Source of the DNA: an uncultured Eubacteriales bacterium
GTDB lineage: Bacteria; Bacillota; Clostridia; Oscillospirales; CAG-272
Length of the DNA stretch: 64,000 nt
Reading direction: 5' to 3'
Assembly: GCA_910586545.1 (NCBI GenBank)
Contig: CAJUIQ010000001.1
Coordinates: forward strand, 165,315 to 229,314
The position numbers were made by a program, and so were the translations under genes. Positions 50,800 through 59,733 of this stretch are shown piece by piece; within the stretch, counting starts at the first letter, position 1, and each line of letters opens with the position of its first letter. The notes beneath the pieces are model-generated. The model saw only the letters and a list, made by a program, of their open reading frames with translations, did no database searches and was not told the DNA's origin.

Positions 50800-52824
50800 A
50801 TGCCAACGAAATTGGAAATCACTACAATCACCATGCCTTGTCAGCAAATGAATGGGGAGTCATCCCTGCCGCCGCTGTCCAAACTGAATTTTTGGCACAG
50901 AAATGGCGACTCCGGTCTTTCGGAAGACGACGAGCTGTTTATCGGATACGGCCACGTTCCATCTCCCTTTCCCTATCGGATGCAGGACATGTACACTCGA
51001 CCGCTGCAGGATACACAAATGCAGGCTGTGGTTTTGGAGAACGAATATTTAATCGCTACCTTTCTGCCTCAGTGGGGCGGGAAGCTGATGTCCCTGTTTG
51101 ATAAAGAAAAACAAAAGGATCTTTTATATAAAAATCCCGTTATGCGGCCTTGCAATCTGGCTTTTCGAAACGCCTGGACCTCCGGCGGCGTAGAATGGAA
51201 CTGCGGCATGTTTGGTCATCATGTACATACCTGTGAGCCTATGTTTACGACTACAACAAAGCTGGACGACGGCACGCCTGTGCTGCGTATGTACGAATTT
51301 GAGCGTATCCGCCAGGTAGTGCAGCAAATGGACTTTTTTCTCCCGGCCGGATCCCGCGTTTTGTTTGCACGCAATCGGATCATCAACCCTCTCCCGGATG
51401 TAGTTCCTATGTATTGGTGGAGTAATATTGCCGTGCCGGAAACGCCGGATACTCGAATTATTGTGGATGCGGACGGCGCGTATGTGGCGGACAATAACAC
51501 TAGCCTTGCGCCCATTCCTGTGTATAACGGAGACGACGTAACCTATCCCATCAACGTGCCGGCAGCAGGAGATTATTTTTATAATATTCCGCCTAAAAAC
51601 AGAAAGTTTGAAGCCGCTGTAGACGCGGACGGATATGGCCTCATCCATACGTCTACTATGCGTCTTAAGGGCCGAAAGCTATTCTGCTGGGGACAGAATC
51701 CCGGCGGCGACCGGTGGCAGGAATATCTTACTGAGGACGGCAGCGCCGACCGGTATGTGGAACTGCAGGCAGGGCTTGCCCATACCCAATATGAATGTAT
51801 TCCTATGCCGCCCCATACAACTTGGGAATGGCTGGAAGCGTACGGCGCACTGCAGGCCGACGGAGATAAAGTCCATGGGGAATGGGAAGGCGCGAAAGCA
51901 GAAGTGCGGCAGCGACTGAACGCTATCGTTACCGACGATGAAATGGATCAAATTTTAGCGGATACGAAAAAAATGGCCACATCTGCTGCAACAGGAGAGA
52001 TGATTCTTCAGGGAAGCGGCTGGGGGGCTTTGGAGAATATGCGTCGGAAGCAGCAAGGCCAGCCCTGTATGGCGCCTCATTTGGATTTTGGAACACCCGG
52101 TCCAGAGCAGGCGGACTGGATTTGCCTGCTAAAGCGGGGATTTTTTCCGGAGCATGCCCCCGGGGAAATCCCGCCTTCCTGGATGCTGCAGACGGAATGG
52201 GTGCGCATGATGGAAGCGGCGATAGAGGGGGGAGACAAATTCTCCTGGTATGCCCATCTGCAGCTTGGTATGACTTATCTGTGCATGAATCGTCTGGATG
52301 AAGCGGCCGGTCTGTTGGAAAAGTCTATGCTTCTCTGTCCGTCCTGCTGGGCGGTATATGGTATGGCGCATGTGCAGCGTCAAATGGAAAATCACGCAGC
52401 CGCGGCAACCCTTGCCGCTAAGGCTTATCGGATGCGCCCCACAGATGTATCCCTTGCGAAGGAATCCATGGAACTGCTGGTTGACGCAAAAATGTATGAG
52501 GATGCCCTAGAACTTGCTGCTGAAATGGCTCCCGCTATGCGGACAGTTGGCAGAGTACAATTGTATACTGCCCAGGCCCATATCCGACTGGACCACATTG
52601 AAGAGGCGGAAGCTGTATTATATGCAGCCGGGGGTGTGGCCCTTCCGGACATCCGTGAGGGAGAGCTGAGCATTACAGAGCTGTATTTGGACATTGCGGA
52701 AAAGAAAGCAGCTAGAGATGGGGTTCCTTTTGATCGGGAAACGGCTCCCGTTCCGCCTGTTTTTGATTACCGGCAATGCGATAGTACCAGACGTCGTCCT
52801 GCTAGAAAACGGGTACGGGGATGA
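50800..52824 (+). CDS. DUF5107 domain protein with TPR repeats
   Basis: A 674-residue cytosolic protein. The N-terminal 370 residues match DUF5107, a galactose-mutarotase-like beta-sandwich (FLPQWGGKLMSLFDKEKQKD, NAWTSGGVEWNCGMFGHHV, YWWSNIAVPETPDTRI, KLFCWGQNPGGDRWQEYL). The C-terminal part has TPR helices (YAHLQLGMTYLCMNRLDEAA, CWAVYGMAHVQRQMENHAAA). Longer relatives of about 1100 residues exist, so this is a short form. Such proteins are linked to carbohydrate use, with no proven activity. Its stop overlaps the transporter start. Confidence 0.82.
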   Translation: MPTKLEITTITMPCQQMNGESSLPPLSKLNFWHRNGDSGLSEDDELFIGYGHVPSPFPYRMQDMYTRPLQDTQMQAVVLENEYLIATFLPQWGGKLMSLFDKEKQKDLLYKNPVMRPCNLAFRNAWTSGGVEWNCGMFGHHVHTCEPMFTTTTKLDDGTPVLRMYEFERIRQVVQQMDFFLPAGSRVLFARNRIINPLPDVVPMYWWSNIAVPETPDTRIIVDADGAYVADNNTSLAPIPVYNGDDVTYPINVPAAGDYFYNIPPKNRKFEAAVDADGYGLIHTSTMRLKGRKLFCWGQNPGGDRWQEYLTEDGSADRYVELQAGLAHTQYECIPMPPHTTWEWLEAYGALQADGDKVHGEWEGAKAEVRQRLNAIVTDDEMDQILADTKKMATSAATGEMILQGSGWGALENMRRKQQGQPCMAPHLDFGTPGPEQADWICLLKRGFFPEHAPGEIPPSWMLQTEWVRMMEAAIEGGDKFSWYAHLQLGMTYLCMNRLDEAAGLLEKSMLLCPSCWAVYGMAHVQRQMENHAAAATLAAKAYRMRPTDVSLAKESMELLVDAKMYEDALELAAEMAPAMRTVGRVQLYTAQAHIRLDHIEEAEAVLYAAGGVALPDIREGELSITELYLDIAEKKAARDGVPFDRETAPVPPVFDYRQCDSTRRRPARKRVRG

Positions 52825-53759
52825 TGCGTCTCGGAGTAAAGACTACAGGCAGTATTATGCTGCTCTTGACCGCCATTATTTGGGGATGTTCTTTTGTGGC
52901 CCAAAGCGAGGCTATGGATTATATGGGGCCGCTCACCTTTCAGGCGGCCCGCAGCTTTGTAGGAGGCGCAGTGCTTGTCCCAGTTCTTCTTTTAGCCGGC
53001 AGGGGAAGGAAGAAATATCATGCTCCGCAGCAGATGCAGCAAAGCGGCGGTGGAAGAAAAAAGCTGTTTTTAGCTGGGACGCTTTGCGGCGTGGTTATGT
53101 TTGCCGCGGCTATGCTGCAGCAGTATGGGATTGCCTTTGGCACCTCCGGCGGGAAAGCGGGATTTATCACAGCTACCTATATATTGTTGGTTCCATTGTT
53201 CGGCCTGTTTCGAGGCAAAAAAGTGACGCTTAAAATCTGGATTTGTGTGCTTGCGGCTTTGTGCGGCTTGTACTTGCTGTGTATCACCGGTGGATTTTCC
53301 TTTGCGCCCAGCGATGGAATCGTATTATTGGGAGCAGTGTTTTGGGCGCTGCATATTTTGGTAATCGATCATCTGGCGCCTGGACTGGACGGAATCAGCC
53401 TTTCCTGCATTCAGTTTTTTGTATCCGGTGTGCTGGCCTGCGTGGGGATGTTTTTGTTTGAAACTCCCAGTTGGCAGCAGATTTTAGACGGATGGGTTAC
53501 CATTGCTTATGTGGGTATTTTGTCCAGCGGTGTGGGCTATACCTTACAGATATTAGGGCAGCAGCGAACAGCGCCTGCCGTTGCTTCTCTGCTGATGAGC
53601 TTTGAATCTGTGTTTGCGGTACTTGGGGGGATAGTGGTGCTGCATCAAATTCCTACCGCACGGGAATGGGTCGGCTGCACTCTAATGTTTGCAGCTGTCG
53701 TATGCGCGCAGATTCCTGGCAGGCGGGAGCGGCGTATTGCTGCGGAACCTGCACAATAG
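52821..53759 (+). CDS. EamA/DMT-superfamily transporter
   Basis: A 312-residue membrane protein with ten predicted helices in two EamA repeats. LLLTAIIWGCSFVAQSEAM and FQAARSFVGGAVLVPVLLL begin the first. ILSSGVGYTLQILGQQRTAP and VASLLMSFESVFAVLGGIVV mark the second. Most relatives export amino acids or metabolites. Translation is coupled to the DUF5107 gene by an ATGA overlap, so the two may act on related sugars or sugar derivatives. Confidence 0.93.
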   Translation: MMRLGVKTTGSIMLLLTAIIWGCSFVAQSEAMDYMGPLTFQAARSFVGGAVLVPVLLLAGRGRKKYHAPQQMQQSGGGRKKLFLAGTLCGVVMFAAAMLQQYGIAFGTSGGKAGFITATYILLVPLFGLFRGKKVTLKIWICVLAALCGLYLLCITGGFSFAPSDGIVLLGAVFWALHILVIDHLAPGLDGISLSCIQFFVSGVLACVGMFLFETPSWQQILDGWVTIAYVGILSSGVGYTLQILGQQRTAPAVASLLMSFESVFAVLGGIVVLHQIPTAREWVGCTLMFAAVVCAQIPGRRERRIAAEPAQ

Positions 53760-53766
53760 TATAAAT

Positions 53767-53797
53767 AAAAAAAGAGGAGTATACTCCTCTTTTTTTA
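53767..53797 (+). terminator. terminator after the EamA transporter gene
   Basis: AAAAAAAGAGGAGT / ACTCCTCTTTTTTT. Confidence 0.92.
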
Positions 53798-53860
53798 TTT
53801 TGTCGCTATAGGCTCTACGAGCATCTATAGTGACAGTTCATATTTTTTATAGAAACAAAT

Positions 53861-53902
53861 AATTCACATATATTTGTTAATTTTAACAAATATATGTGAA
53901 TT
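53861..53902. promoter_or_regulatory. 42-bp near-perfect palindrome upstream of the dehydrogenase operon
   Basis: Arms AATTCACATATATTTGTTAA and its exact complement, 20 bp each, around a 2-base centre. It ends four bases before the -35 box. The size and position suggest a cooperative regulator or an activator binding upstream of RNA polymerase. Confidence 0.75.
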
Positions 53903-53906
53903 TGCG

Positions 53907-53935
53907 TTGACATATTTGCGCATATGTGTTAAAAT
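53907..53935 (+). promoter_or_regulatory. sigma-A promoter of the 2-oxoacid dehydrogenase operon
   Basis: TTGACA, 17-bp spacer, TAAAAT. The spacer region contains ACATAT-TTGCGC-ATATGT, a second inverted repeat sharing ACATAT with the palindrome upstream. Confidence 0.88.
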
Positions 53936-53961
53936 AATCAAAATTACAATAGGAGAAAAAT

Positions 53962-54417
53962 ATGATATTTGACGCACTTGCCAATATAGAAAAGTATAAG
54001 GGAATCAGTGAGAATCTGGATCAGGCGATTGATTTTATTATGCAAACAGATTTTTTAAAAAGCGAAACGGGCCAAACAGATGTATGTGATGCTTTTTATT
54101 ATACAAAGGCGATGGTACGGACAGGGGATATCTCCGCCGCCCCTTTTGAGGCCCACAAAAAGTTTATTGACATTTTTATTCCCCTTTCGGGAAGAGAAAT
54201 TGTAAAAACGGCGGAGGTGAACAGTCTTACCGTTACATACGCGTATCAGGACGCAGACGATTTTTATCTTTTGGAAGGCAATACCCAAGCCAACGTGATC
54301 AACACGCCGGACACCTTTACGATTTTGTTTCCCCAGGACGCCCACAATTCTGCCGGCGGCGTGGATGGAGAAGTAATCGATTTTGAAAAGATCGTGGTGA
54401 AGGTGCGGGTATCGTAA
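53962..54417 (+). CDS. YhcH/YjgK/YiaL-family protein
   Basis: A 151-residue cupin-like protein of the family also found as the small subunit of evolved beta-galactosidase. Conserved residues lie in FEAHKKFIDIFIPLSGREIV, and FPQDAHNSAGG near the end. Members are linked with sugar acid and sialic acid breakdown, perhaps as sugar isomerases or anomerases. First gene of the operon with E2, E3 and E1, 51 bases before the E2 gene. The start follows AGGAGAAAAAT. Confidence 0.9.
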   Translation: MIFDALANIEKYKGISENLDQAIDFIMQTDFLKSETGQTDVCDAFYYTKAMVRTGDISAAPFEAHKKFIDIFIPLSGREIVKTAEVNSLTVTYAYQDADDFYLLEGNTQANVINTPDTFTILFPQDAHNSAGGVDGEVIDFEKIVVKVRVS

Positions 54418-54468
54418 AACAGACATGCATATATATAAAGTACATCAGCGTAGAAAGGAAGAAACAAT

Positions 54469-55797
54469 ATGGCAAATCCAGTGATTATGCCGCGTCAGGG
54501 CCAAAGCGTAGAGGCCTGTATCATTACGGCGTGGCATAAAAAAGTAGGGGATGCGGTCAGCGAGGGGGATCTTCTGTTTTCCTATGAGACAGATAAATCC
54601 GCTTTTGATGAGAAAAGTCCCGTGTCCGGAACCATGCTTGCGATTCTCGCGTTGGACGGGGACGTGGTGCCTTGTTTGGATACCGTTTGCGTAATCGGCC
54701 AGGCAGGAGAGGATGTTTCCGCTTTTACAGGCGCGCCGACGGCAGAGGCAAAAGGGGCAGACGCCACGCCTGCCACACCTGCGACCGTATCTTCTCCGGC
54801 TGTGACTCCTGTACAACCTGTGCAGCAGGAGGGAGACATTCTGCGAATTTCTCCCAGGGCAAAAGCGTTAGCCCTGCAAACAGGTGTAGATATGACCCGC
54901 GTGACGGCTACCGGCCCTCATGGCAGGATCATCCAGCGGGATATCGATGCGGCGCTGGACAGTGGGTATCACTCGACCGTAGCCGATGTGGAAGCGTACC
55001 TGGCAGGCGGATATAAGGGAAATACAGCGGTGGCGGTGACACAGGGCACTGCTTTGGAGGTTGTGGAAACGCAGCCGGACAATACGGTATATGTAGCCGG
55101 CACGGATTTTGGCCTGTACGAGGAAGCGCCTATGTCCGGTGTGCGCAAAGCCATTTCCCGGTCAATGTGCGCATCTCTTACAGAAATGGCTCAGCTGACC
55201 TTAAATGCCTCCTTTGATGCAACCTCCGTAATGGAATACAGAAAGCATCTGAAGGAAAACGCAGAAATTTTGGGGCTTGGCAAAATTACACTGAACGATA
55301 TGGTGCTGTATGCGGTATCCCGCACACTGCTGAAACACCCGTATATTAATGCCAATTTGATAGGGGATACCTTCCGCCTTTACCGTCACGCCAATATTGG
55401 TCTGGCGGTGGATACGGACAGGGGCCTTTTGGTTCCCACCTTGTTTGGCGCGGATACCATGACACTTTCCCAGATTGCAGAAGCATCCAAGGATGCGGCA
55501 GGACGGGCACGGAGCGGACAACTATCTCCGGATGAAATGTCCGGCGGGAGCTTTACGGTGACAAACTTGGGCTCTCTGGGAATCGAAAGCTTTACTCCCG
55601 TAATCAATCCTCCTCAAACAGCAATTTTGGGTGTATGCACCATTACCAACCGTCTGCGGGCAGACGGAAGCGTTTATCCTGCTATGGGATTGTCCCTCAC
55701 CTTTGATCACCGGGCGGTAGACGGCGCGCCGGCAGCAAAATTTTTAGCAGAGCTTTGCACCAATCTGGAAAACTTTCAGCTGCTGCTTGCAAAGTAA
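54469..55797 (+). CDS. 2-oxoacid dehydrogenase complex E2 (dihydrolipoamide acyltransferase)
   Basis: Core acyltransferase of the complex, 442 residues. One lipoyl domain (1-80) carries the lipoyl Lys43 in ETDKSAFDE, where DKA is more common. After an Ala/Thr/Pro linker comes a peripheral-subunit binding domain (ISPRAKALALQTGVDMTRV). The catalytic domain has APMSGVRKAISRSM, GGSFTVTNLGSLGIESFTP and the active TFDHRAVDGAPAAKF (His414). A second linker between binding and catalytic domains is about 45 residues. The substrate cannot be fixed from sequence; pyruvate or acetoin is most likely. Confidence 0.93.
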   Translation: MANPVIMPRQGQSVEACIITAWHKKVGDAVSEGDLLFSYETDKSAFDEKSPVSGTMLAILALDGDVVPCLDTVCVIGQAGEDVSAFTGAPTAEAKGADATPATPATVSSPAVTPVQPVQQEGDILRISPRAKALALQTGVDMTRVTATGPHGRIIQRDIDAALDSGYHSTVADVEAYLAGGYKGNTAVAVTQGTALEVVETQPDNTVYVAGTDFGLYEEAPMSGVRKAISRSMCASLTEMAQLTLNASFDATSVMEYRKHLKENAEILGLGKITLNDMVLYAVSRTLLKHPYINANLIGDTFRLYRHANIGLAVDTDRGLLVPTLFGADTMTLSQIAEASKDAAGRARSGQLSPDEMSGGSFTVTNLGSLGIESFTPVINPPQTAILGVCTITNRLRADGSVYPAMGLSLTFDHRAVDGAPAAKFLAELCTNLENFQLLLAK

Positions 55798-55809
55798 GGG
55801 GGCGTGAAC

Positions 55810-57183
55810 ATGATATATGATTTAATCATCCTGGGCGGCGGCCCGGCGGGATACAACGCGGCGGAACGGGCGGCTCACGGGGGGATGCAGGTTTTGCTTT
55901 TGGAGGAGCGCGCTCTTGGGGGCGTGTGCTTAAACGAAGGCTGTATTCCTACAAAAACACTTCTGAATTCTGCCAAAATATATGAAAGCGCCCTTCACGG
56001 CGCGGACTACGGCGTTACGGTAACCGGCGCGGCTATTGATCATGGAAAAGTTGTGGACCGAAAAGATAAGGTGGTAAAGACGCTGGTGTCCGGCGTTGGT
56101 GCGAAAATGCGCGGCGCAAAGGTTACTGTGAAGAACGGATTCGGCTGTATTACCGGTAAGGGTCCGGAAGGGCTGCGGGTACGGTGCGGGGAAGAGGAAT
56201 ATCTGGCGAAAAGACTGCTTATCTGTACCGGAAGTGAAGCTGCTGTCCCCCCTATAGAAGGGCTGCGGGAGGCAGTAACTGCAGGTTTTGCCATGACCAA
56301 TCGGGAGATTTTGGACATGCGTACCGTACCGGAGAGACTGTGTGTAATCGGCGGTGGCGTGATTGGATTGGAGATGGCCTCTTATTTTAGCACCCTCGGC
56401 ACCCAGGTTACTGTGGTGGAAATGCTCGACAAAATCGCCGGTCCTACCGATAAAGATATATCCGCTGTTTTGCAAAAAAATTTGGAGAAAAAAGAAATTC
56501 GTTTTCTGCTGGGAGCGCGGGTGACTTCTGTATGCGCTCAGCGTAAGGCGGTTACATGTGAGGCCGGCGGCGCACCAGTCTCCATTGCGTGCGACGGGGT
56601 GCTGGTAAGCACAGGACGCAGACCGCGCACTACAGGCATCGGACTGGAAAAAGCAGGCGTTCTGCTGGACCGGGGCGCGGTAGTTTGCGACGAGAGAGGC
56701 AGAACTTCTGTGCCTGGTATTTGGGCGGCGGGAGATGTGAACGGTCGCAGTATGCTGGCGCATACCGCATATCGAGAAGGAGAAGTCGCCGTATCTGATA
56801 TGCTTGGTATATCGGACCGGGTGGATTATCTTGCGATTCCTGCCGTAATTTACACAAAGCCGGAAGTGGGAACGGTGGGGGATACAGTGGAAAGCGCCGC
56901 AAAACGGGGCGTGGTCGCTACAGAACACACCGTTAGTCTACGGTACAGCGGACGGTATGTGGCCGAGGTGGAAGGCGGAGACGGCATTGTCAAAATTGTG
57001 GTAGACGATGCGCATAAAACCGTCATAGGCGTACATATGATCGGATCCTATGCCTCGGAGATTATTTACGGGGCGGCGGCCATGGTTGCGGCCCGACAGC
57101 GGGTGTGCGACGTACAAAAGCTGGTATTCCCGCATCCTACCGTATGTGAAGTCATACGGGAAGGCATGTTTATGATTGATTAA
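55810..57183 (+). CDS. lpdA: dihydrolipoamide dehydrogenase E3
   Basis: A 457-residue FAD flavoprotein that reoxidises the lipoyl groups. FAD site ILGGGPAGYNAAERAA, redox disulfide GGVCLNEGCIPTKTLL, NAD site VIGGGVIGLEMASYFSTLG, and the interface His-Glu pair in PHPTVCEVIREG. I prefer the ATG seven bases after GGGGG to the GTG two codons earlier. Between the E2 and E1 genes. Confidence 0.95.
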   Translation: MIYDLIILGGGPAGYNAAERAAHGGMQVLLLEERALGGVCLNEGCIPTKTLLNSAKIYESALHGADYGVTVTGAAIDHGKVVDRKDKVVKTLVSGVGAKMRGAKVTVKNGFGCITGKGPEGLRVRCGEEEYLAKRLLICTGSEAAVPPIEGLREAVTAGFAMTNREILDMRTVPERLCVIGGGVIGLEMASYFSTLGTQVTVVEMLDKIAGPTDKDISAVLQKNLEKKEIRFLLGARVTSVCAQRKAVTCEAGGAPVSIACDGVLVSTGRRPRTTGIGLEKAGVLLDRGAVVCDERGRTSVPGIWAAGDVNGRSMLAHTAYREGEVAVSDMLGISDRVDYLAIPAVIYTKPEVGTVGDTVESAAKRGVVATEHTVSLRYSGRYVAEVEGGDGIVKIVVDDAHKTVIGVHMIGSYASEIIYGAAAMVAARQRVCDVQKLVFPHPTVCEVIREGMFMID

Positions 57184-57206
57184 ATAAATAAGGAGATAGA
57201 ACCGTT

Positions 57207-59693
57207 ATGCCAAAGAATCAATATATCAGCCCCAGCGATGCATTTGCATCCGGATCCCTTACCTTTGATAAAATTCCTCTGTGTCAGTATAAAAAGACAT
57301 TGGCACAAGAGAAAAAATTGTATACCAAAGCAGATTTTATGCGAATATACCGGGATATGCGGATCATCCGGGAATTTGAGACCATGCTCAACGATATTAA
57401 AACAAAGAGCGCTTATAATGGGGTAGAATACAACAACCCCGGGCCGGCGCATTTGTCCATCGGTCAGGAGGCCTCCGCAGTTGGCCAGGCATACTGCTTG
57501 GACATCAACGACTTTACCTTTGGTTCTCACCGCAGCCATGGCGAAATTCTTGCTAAGGGACTTTCCTCTATTGAAAAGCTCACGGAAACAGAGCTGTATG
57601 ACATTATGAAAGAATTTCTTGGCGGAAATATTTTGCGTGTGGTGGAAGGCAAACAGGAAAAGCAGGGGGACGTAAAGGAGCTGGCGGTAGACTTTCTTTT
57701 GTACGGCGCTCTGGCAGAAATTTTTGCCCGGACTACAGGCTTTAACAAGGGCCTTGGCGGCTCGATGCACGCGTTCTTCATTCCTTTCGGCATTTTCCCT
57801 AACAACGCAATTGTAGGCGGCGCGGCGCCGGTTGCGCTGGGTGCGGCCCTATATAAACGCAGCAACCACAAAAAGGGAATCGTTATCGCCAACTCTGGCG
57901 ACGGCGCCTTGGGACGAGGCCCTGTGCTGGAAGCGCTGAACATGGCGTCTATGGATCAGATTCGGAAGCTGTGGGGCATGGACGGCAAGTATGAGGACGG
58001 CGGGATGCCCATTCTCTTTAACGTGTTCAACAACTTCTATGGAATGGGCGGACAAACAAGAGGCGAGACTATGGGCTTTGATATCGCCGCACGCCTTGGC
58101 GCTGGGTTTAGCCCGGATATGCTCCATGCGGAAAAGGTGAACGGATATGATCCTCTTGCGGTAATTGACGCGACCCAGCGTAAAAAGGAACTGCTTCTGA
58201 AAGGAGAAGGCCCGGCGATGCTGGAAGTAGCTACGTACCGTGTCAGCGGCCACTCTCCCTCCGATTCCTCCACCTATAGAAGTGAAGAAGAGATTGAAGA
58301 GTGGAAGGCAGCCTGTCCCATTGCCGCATACCGCCGTAAGATGGTAGAGGGCGGTATCGCTACAGAGGAAGAGTTTGATGCCATCGAAGCAGATATCGTA
58401 AAACGAATCACAAAAATTTGCCGGATGTCTATTGATGAAGAAATCTCCCCTAGAATGGATCTGGACAGTCAGCCGGATATCATTTCTTCTATTATGTTTT
58501 CCAATCAGTCCGTACCTTCCATGGATCCGGACAGAGAAGCAGAAGTGCTGCTTCCCAAAGAGGAAAATCCCCGTGTCAAGCAGCTTGCCGGCAAGGCCCG
58601 CTATGCCTTTGATGAAAAGGGCGAGATGCTGCCCAAAATCAAGCAGTTCGGTCTGCGGGACGGTATCTTTGAGGCAATTCTGGACAAATTCTATGAGGAT
58701 CCCACACTGATTGCTTATGGAGAGGACAACCGGGACTGGGGCGGCGCCTTTGCCGTGTACCGTGGCCTTACCGAAGCGATTCCCTATCATCGGTTCTTTA
58801 ACTCTCCGATATCGGAAGCGGCTATCGTCGGTTCTGCCGTTGGCTATGCCATGGCCGGGGGCCGGGCGATTGTGGAGCTGATGTATGCTGACTTTATCGG
58901 CTGCGCGGGAGATGAAATTTTCAACCAGTTGTCTAAATGGCAGTCCATGTCTGCGGGCATATTAAAAATGCCTGTGGTGGTTCGTGTGTCGGTAGGATCC
59001 AAATATGGCGCCCAGCATAGCCAGGACTGGACGGCGCTTACCGCCCATATTCCGGGGCTGAAGGTATGCTTCCCTGCAACGCCCTACGATGCGAAAGGGC
59101 TTATGTGTGCCGCGCTGAACGGCACCGATCCGGTGATTTTCTTTGAAAGCCAGCGGATTTACGATATTGGTGAGCAGTTTCATGAAGGCGGCGTGCCCCA
59201 GGGCAGTTATGAGGTGCCCTTCGGCGAACCAGATGTGAAACGAGCGGGAACAGATGTGACGATTCTCACCATCGGCGCTGTTTTGTATCGGGGACTGGCG
59301 GCGGCCCAGAAGTTGCAGGAGCAATATGGAATCAGTGCGGAGGTAATTGATGCCCGCTCCATTGTGCCCTTTAATTATGAAAAGGTGCTGGAAAGCGTGA
59401 AGAAGACAGGCAGGATTATCATTGTTGGCGACGCCTGTGACAGAAACTCCGTTATGCGGGACATGGCTTCCAATATTGCGGAGATGGCTTTTGACTATTT
59501 GGATGCGCCGCCGGTGGTGTTTGGTTCCCGCAACTGGATTACCCCAGCCTACGAATTTGAAAAATATTTCTTCCCGCAGGCGGATGGGATTATTGATGTA
59601 ATTAGCCAGAAGATTCTGCCTATTCCAGGACACGTAAGTACAGTGAACGAATCGGAGATTGAACACATTGAGAGAAACAAGCAAGGCTTATAA
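57207..59693 (+). CDS. fused E1 alpha-beta of a 2-oxoacid dehydrogenase complex
   Basis: An 828-residue thiamine-diphosphate dehydrogenase with the alpha part (about 40-440) and the beta part (about 495-810) in one chain. The alpha part has GPAHLSIGQEASAVGQAY, FGSHRSHGEILAKGL, GGSMHAFF and the TPP motif GDG (231-233)...NN (275-276). That motif is about 14 residues longer than usual, with the insert around DQIRKLWGMDGKYEDGG. The beta part has YGEDNRDWGGAFAVYRGL, FFNSPISEAAIVGSAVGYAM and KYGAQHSQDW. It ends the operon of YhcH, E2 and E3. Probably oxidises pyruvate or a related 2-oxoacid, or acetoin. Confidence 0.9.
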   Translation: MPKNQYISPSDAFASGSLTFDKIPLCQYKKTLAQEKKLYTKADFMRIYRDMRIIREFETMLNDIKTKSAYNGVEYNNPGPAHLSIGQEASAVGQAYCLDINDFTFGSHRSHGEILAKGLSSIEKLTETELYDIMKEFLGGNILRVVEGKQEKQGDVKELAVDFLLYGALAEIFARTTGFNKGLGGSMHAFFIPFGIFPNNAIVGGAAPVALGAALYKRSNHKKGIVIANSGDGALGRGPVLEALNMASMDQIRKLWGMDGKYEDGGMPILFNVFNNFYGMGGQTRGETMGFDIAARLGAGFSPDMLHAEKVNGYDPLAVIDATQRKKELLLKGEGPAMLEVATYRVSGHSPSDSSTYRSEEEIEEWKAACPIAAYRRKMVEGGIATEEEFDAIEADIVKRITKICRMSIDEEISPRMDLDSQPDIISSIMFSNQSVPSMDPDREAEVLLPKEENPRVKQLAGKARYAFDEKGEMLPKIKQFGLRDGIFEAILDKFYEDPTLIAYGEDNRDWGGAFAVYRGLTEAIPYHRFFNSPISEAAIVGSAVGYAMAGGRAIVELMYADFIGCAGDEIFNQLSKWQSMSAGILKMPVVVRVSVGSKYGAQHSQDWTALTAHIPGLKVCFPATPYDAKGLMCAALNGTDPVIFFESQRIYDIGEQFHEGGVPQGSYEVPFGEPDVKRAGTDVTILTIGAVLYRGLAAAQKLQEQYGISAEVIDARSIVPFNYEKVLESVKKTGRIIIVGDACDRNSVMRDMASNIAEMAFDYLDAPPVVFGSRNWITPAYEFEKYFFPQADGIIDVISQKILPIPGHVSTVNESEIEHIERNKQGL

Positions 59694-59697
59694 ATAG

Positions 59698-59733
59698 AAA
59701 AGGACCGCCGGCAATGCCGGCGGTCCTTTTTTT
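59698..59733. terminator. bidirectional terminator
   Basis: AAAAGGACCGCCGGCA / TGCCGGCGGTCCTTTT, between the E1 gene and the converging CAP-dockerin gene. Confidence 0.95.

Noticed and set aside
55930..56928. Long open frame antisense to the E3 gene.
   Set aside because: Shadow of the dihydrolipoamide dehydrogenase gene; composition is rich in His, Arg and Cys with no family match.
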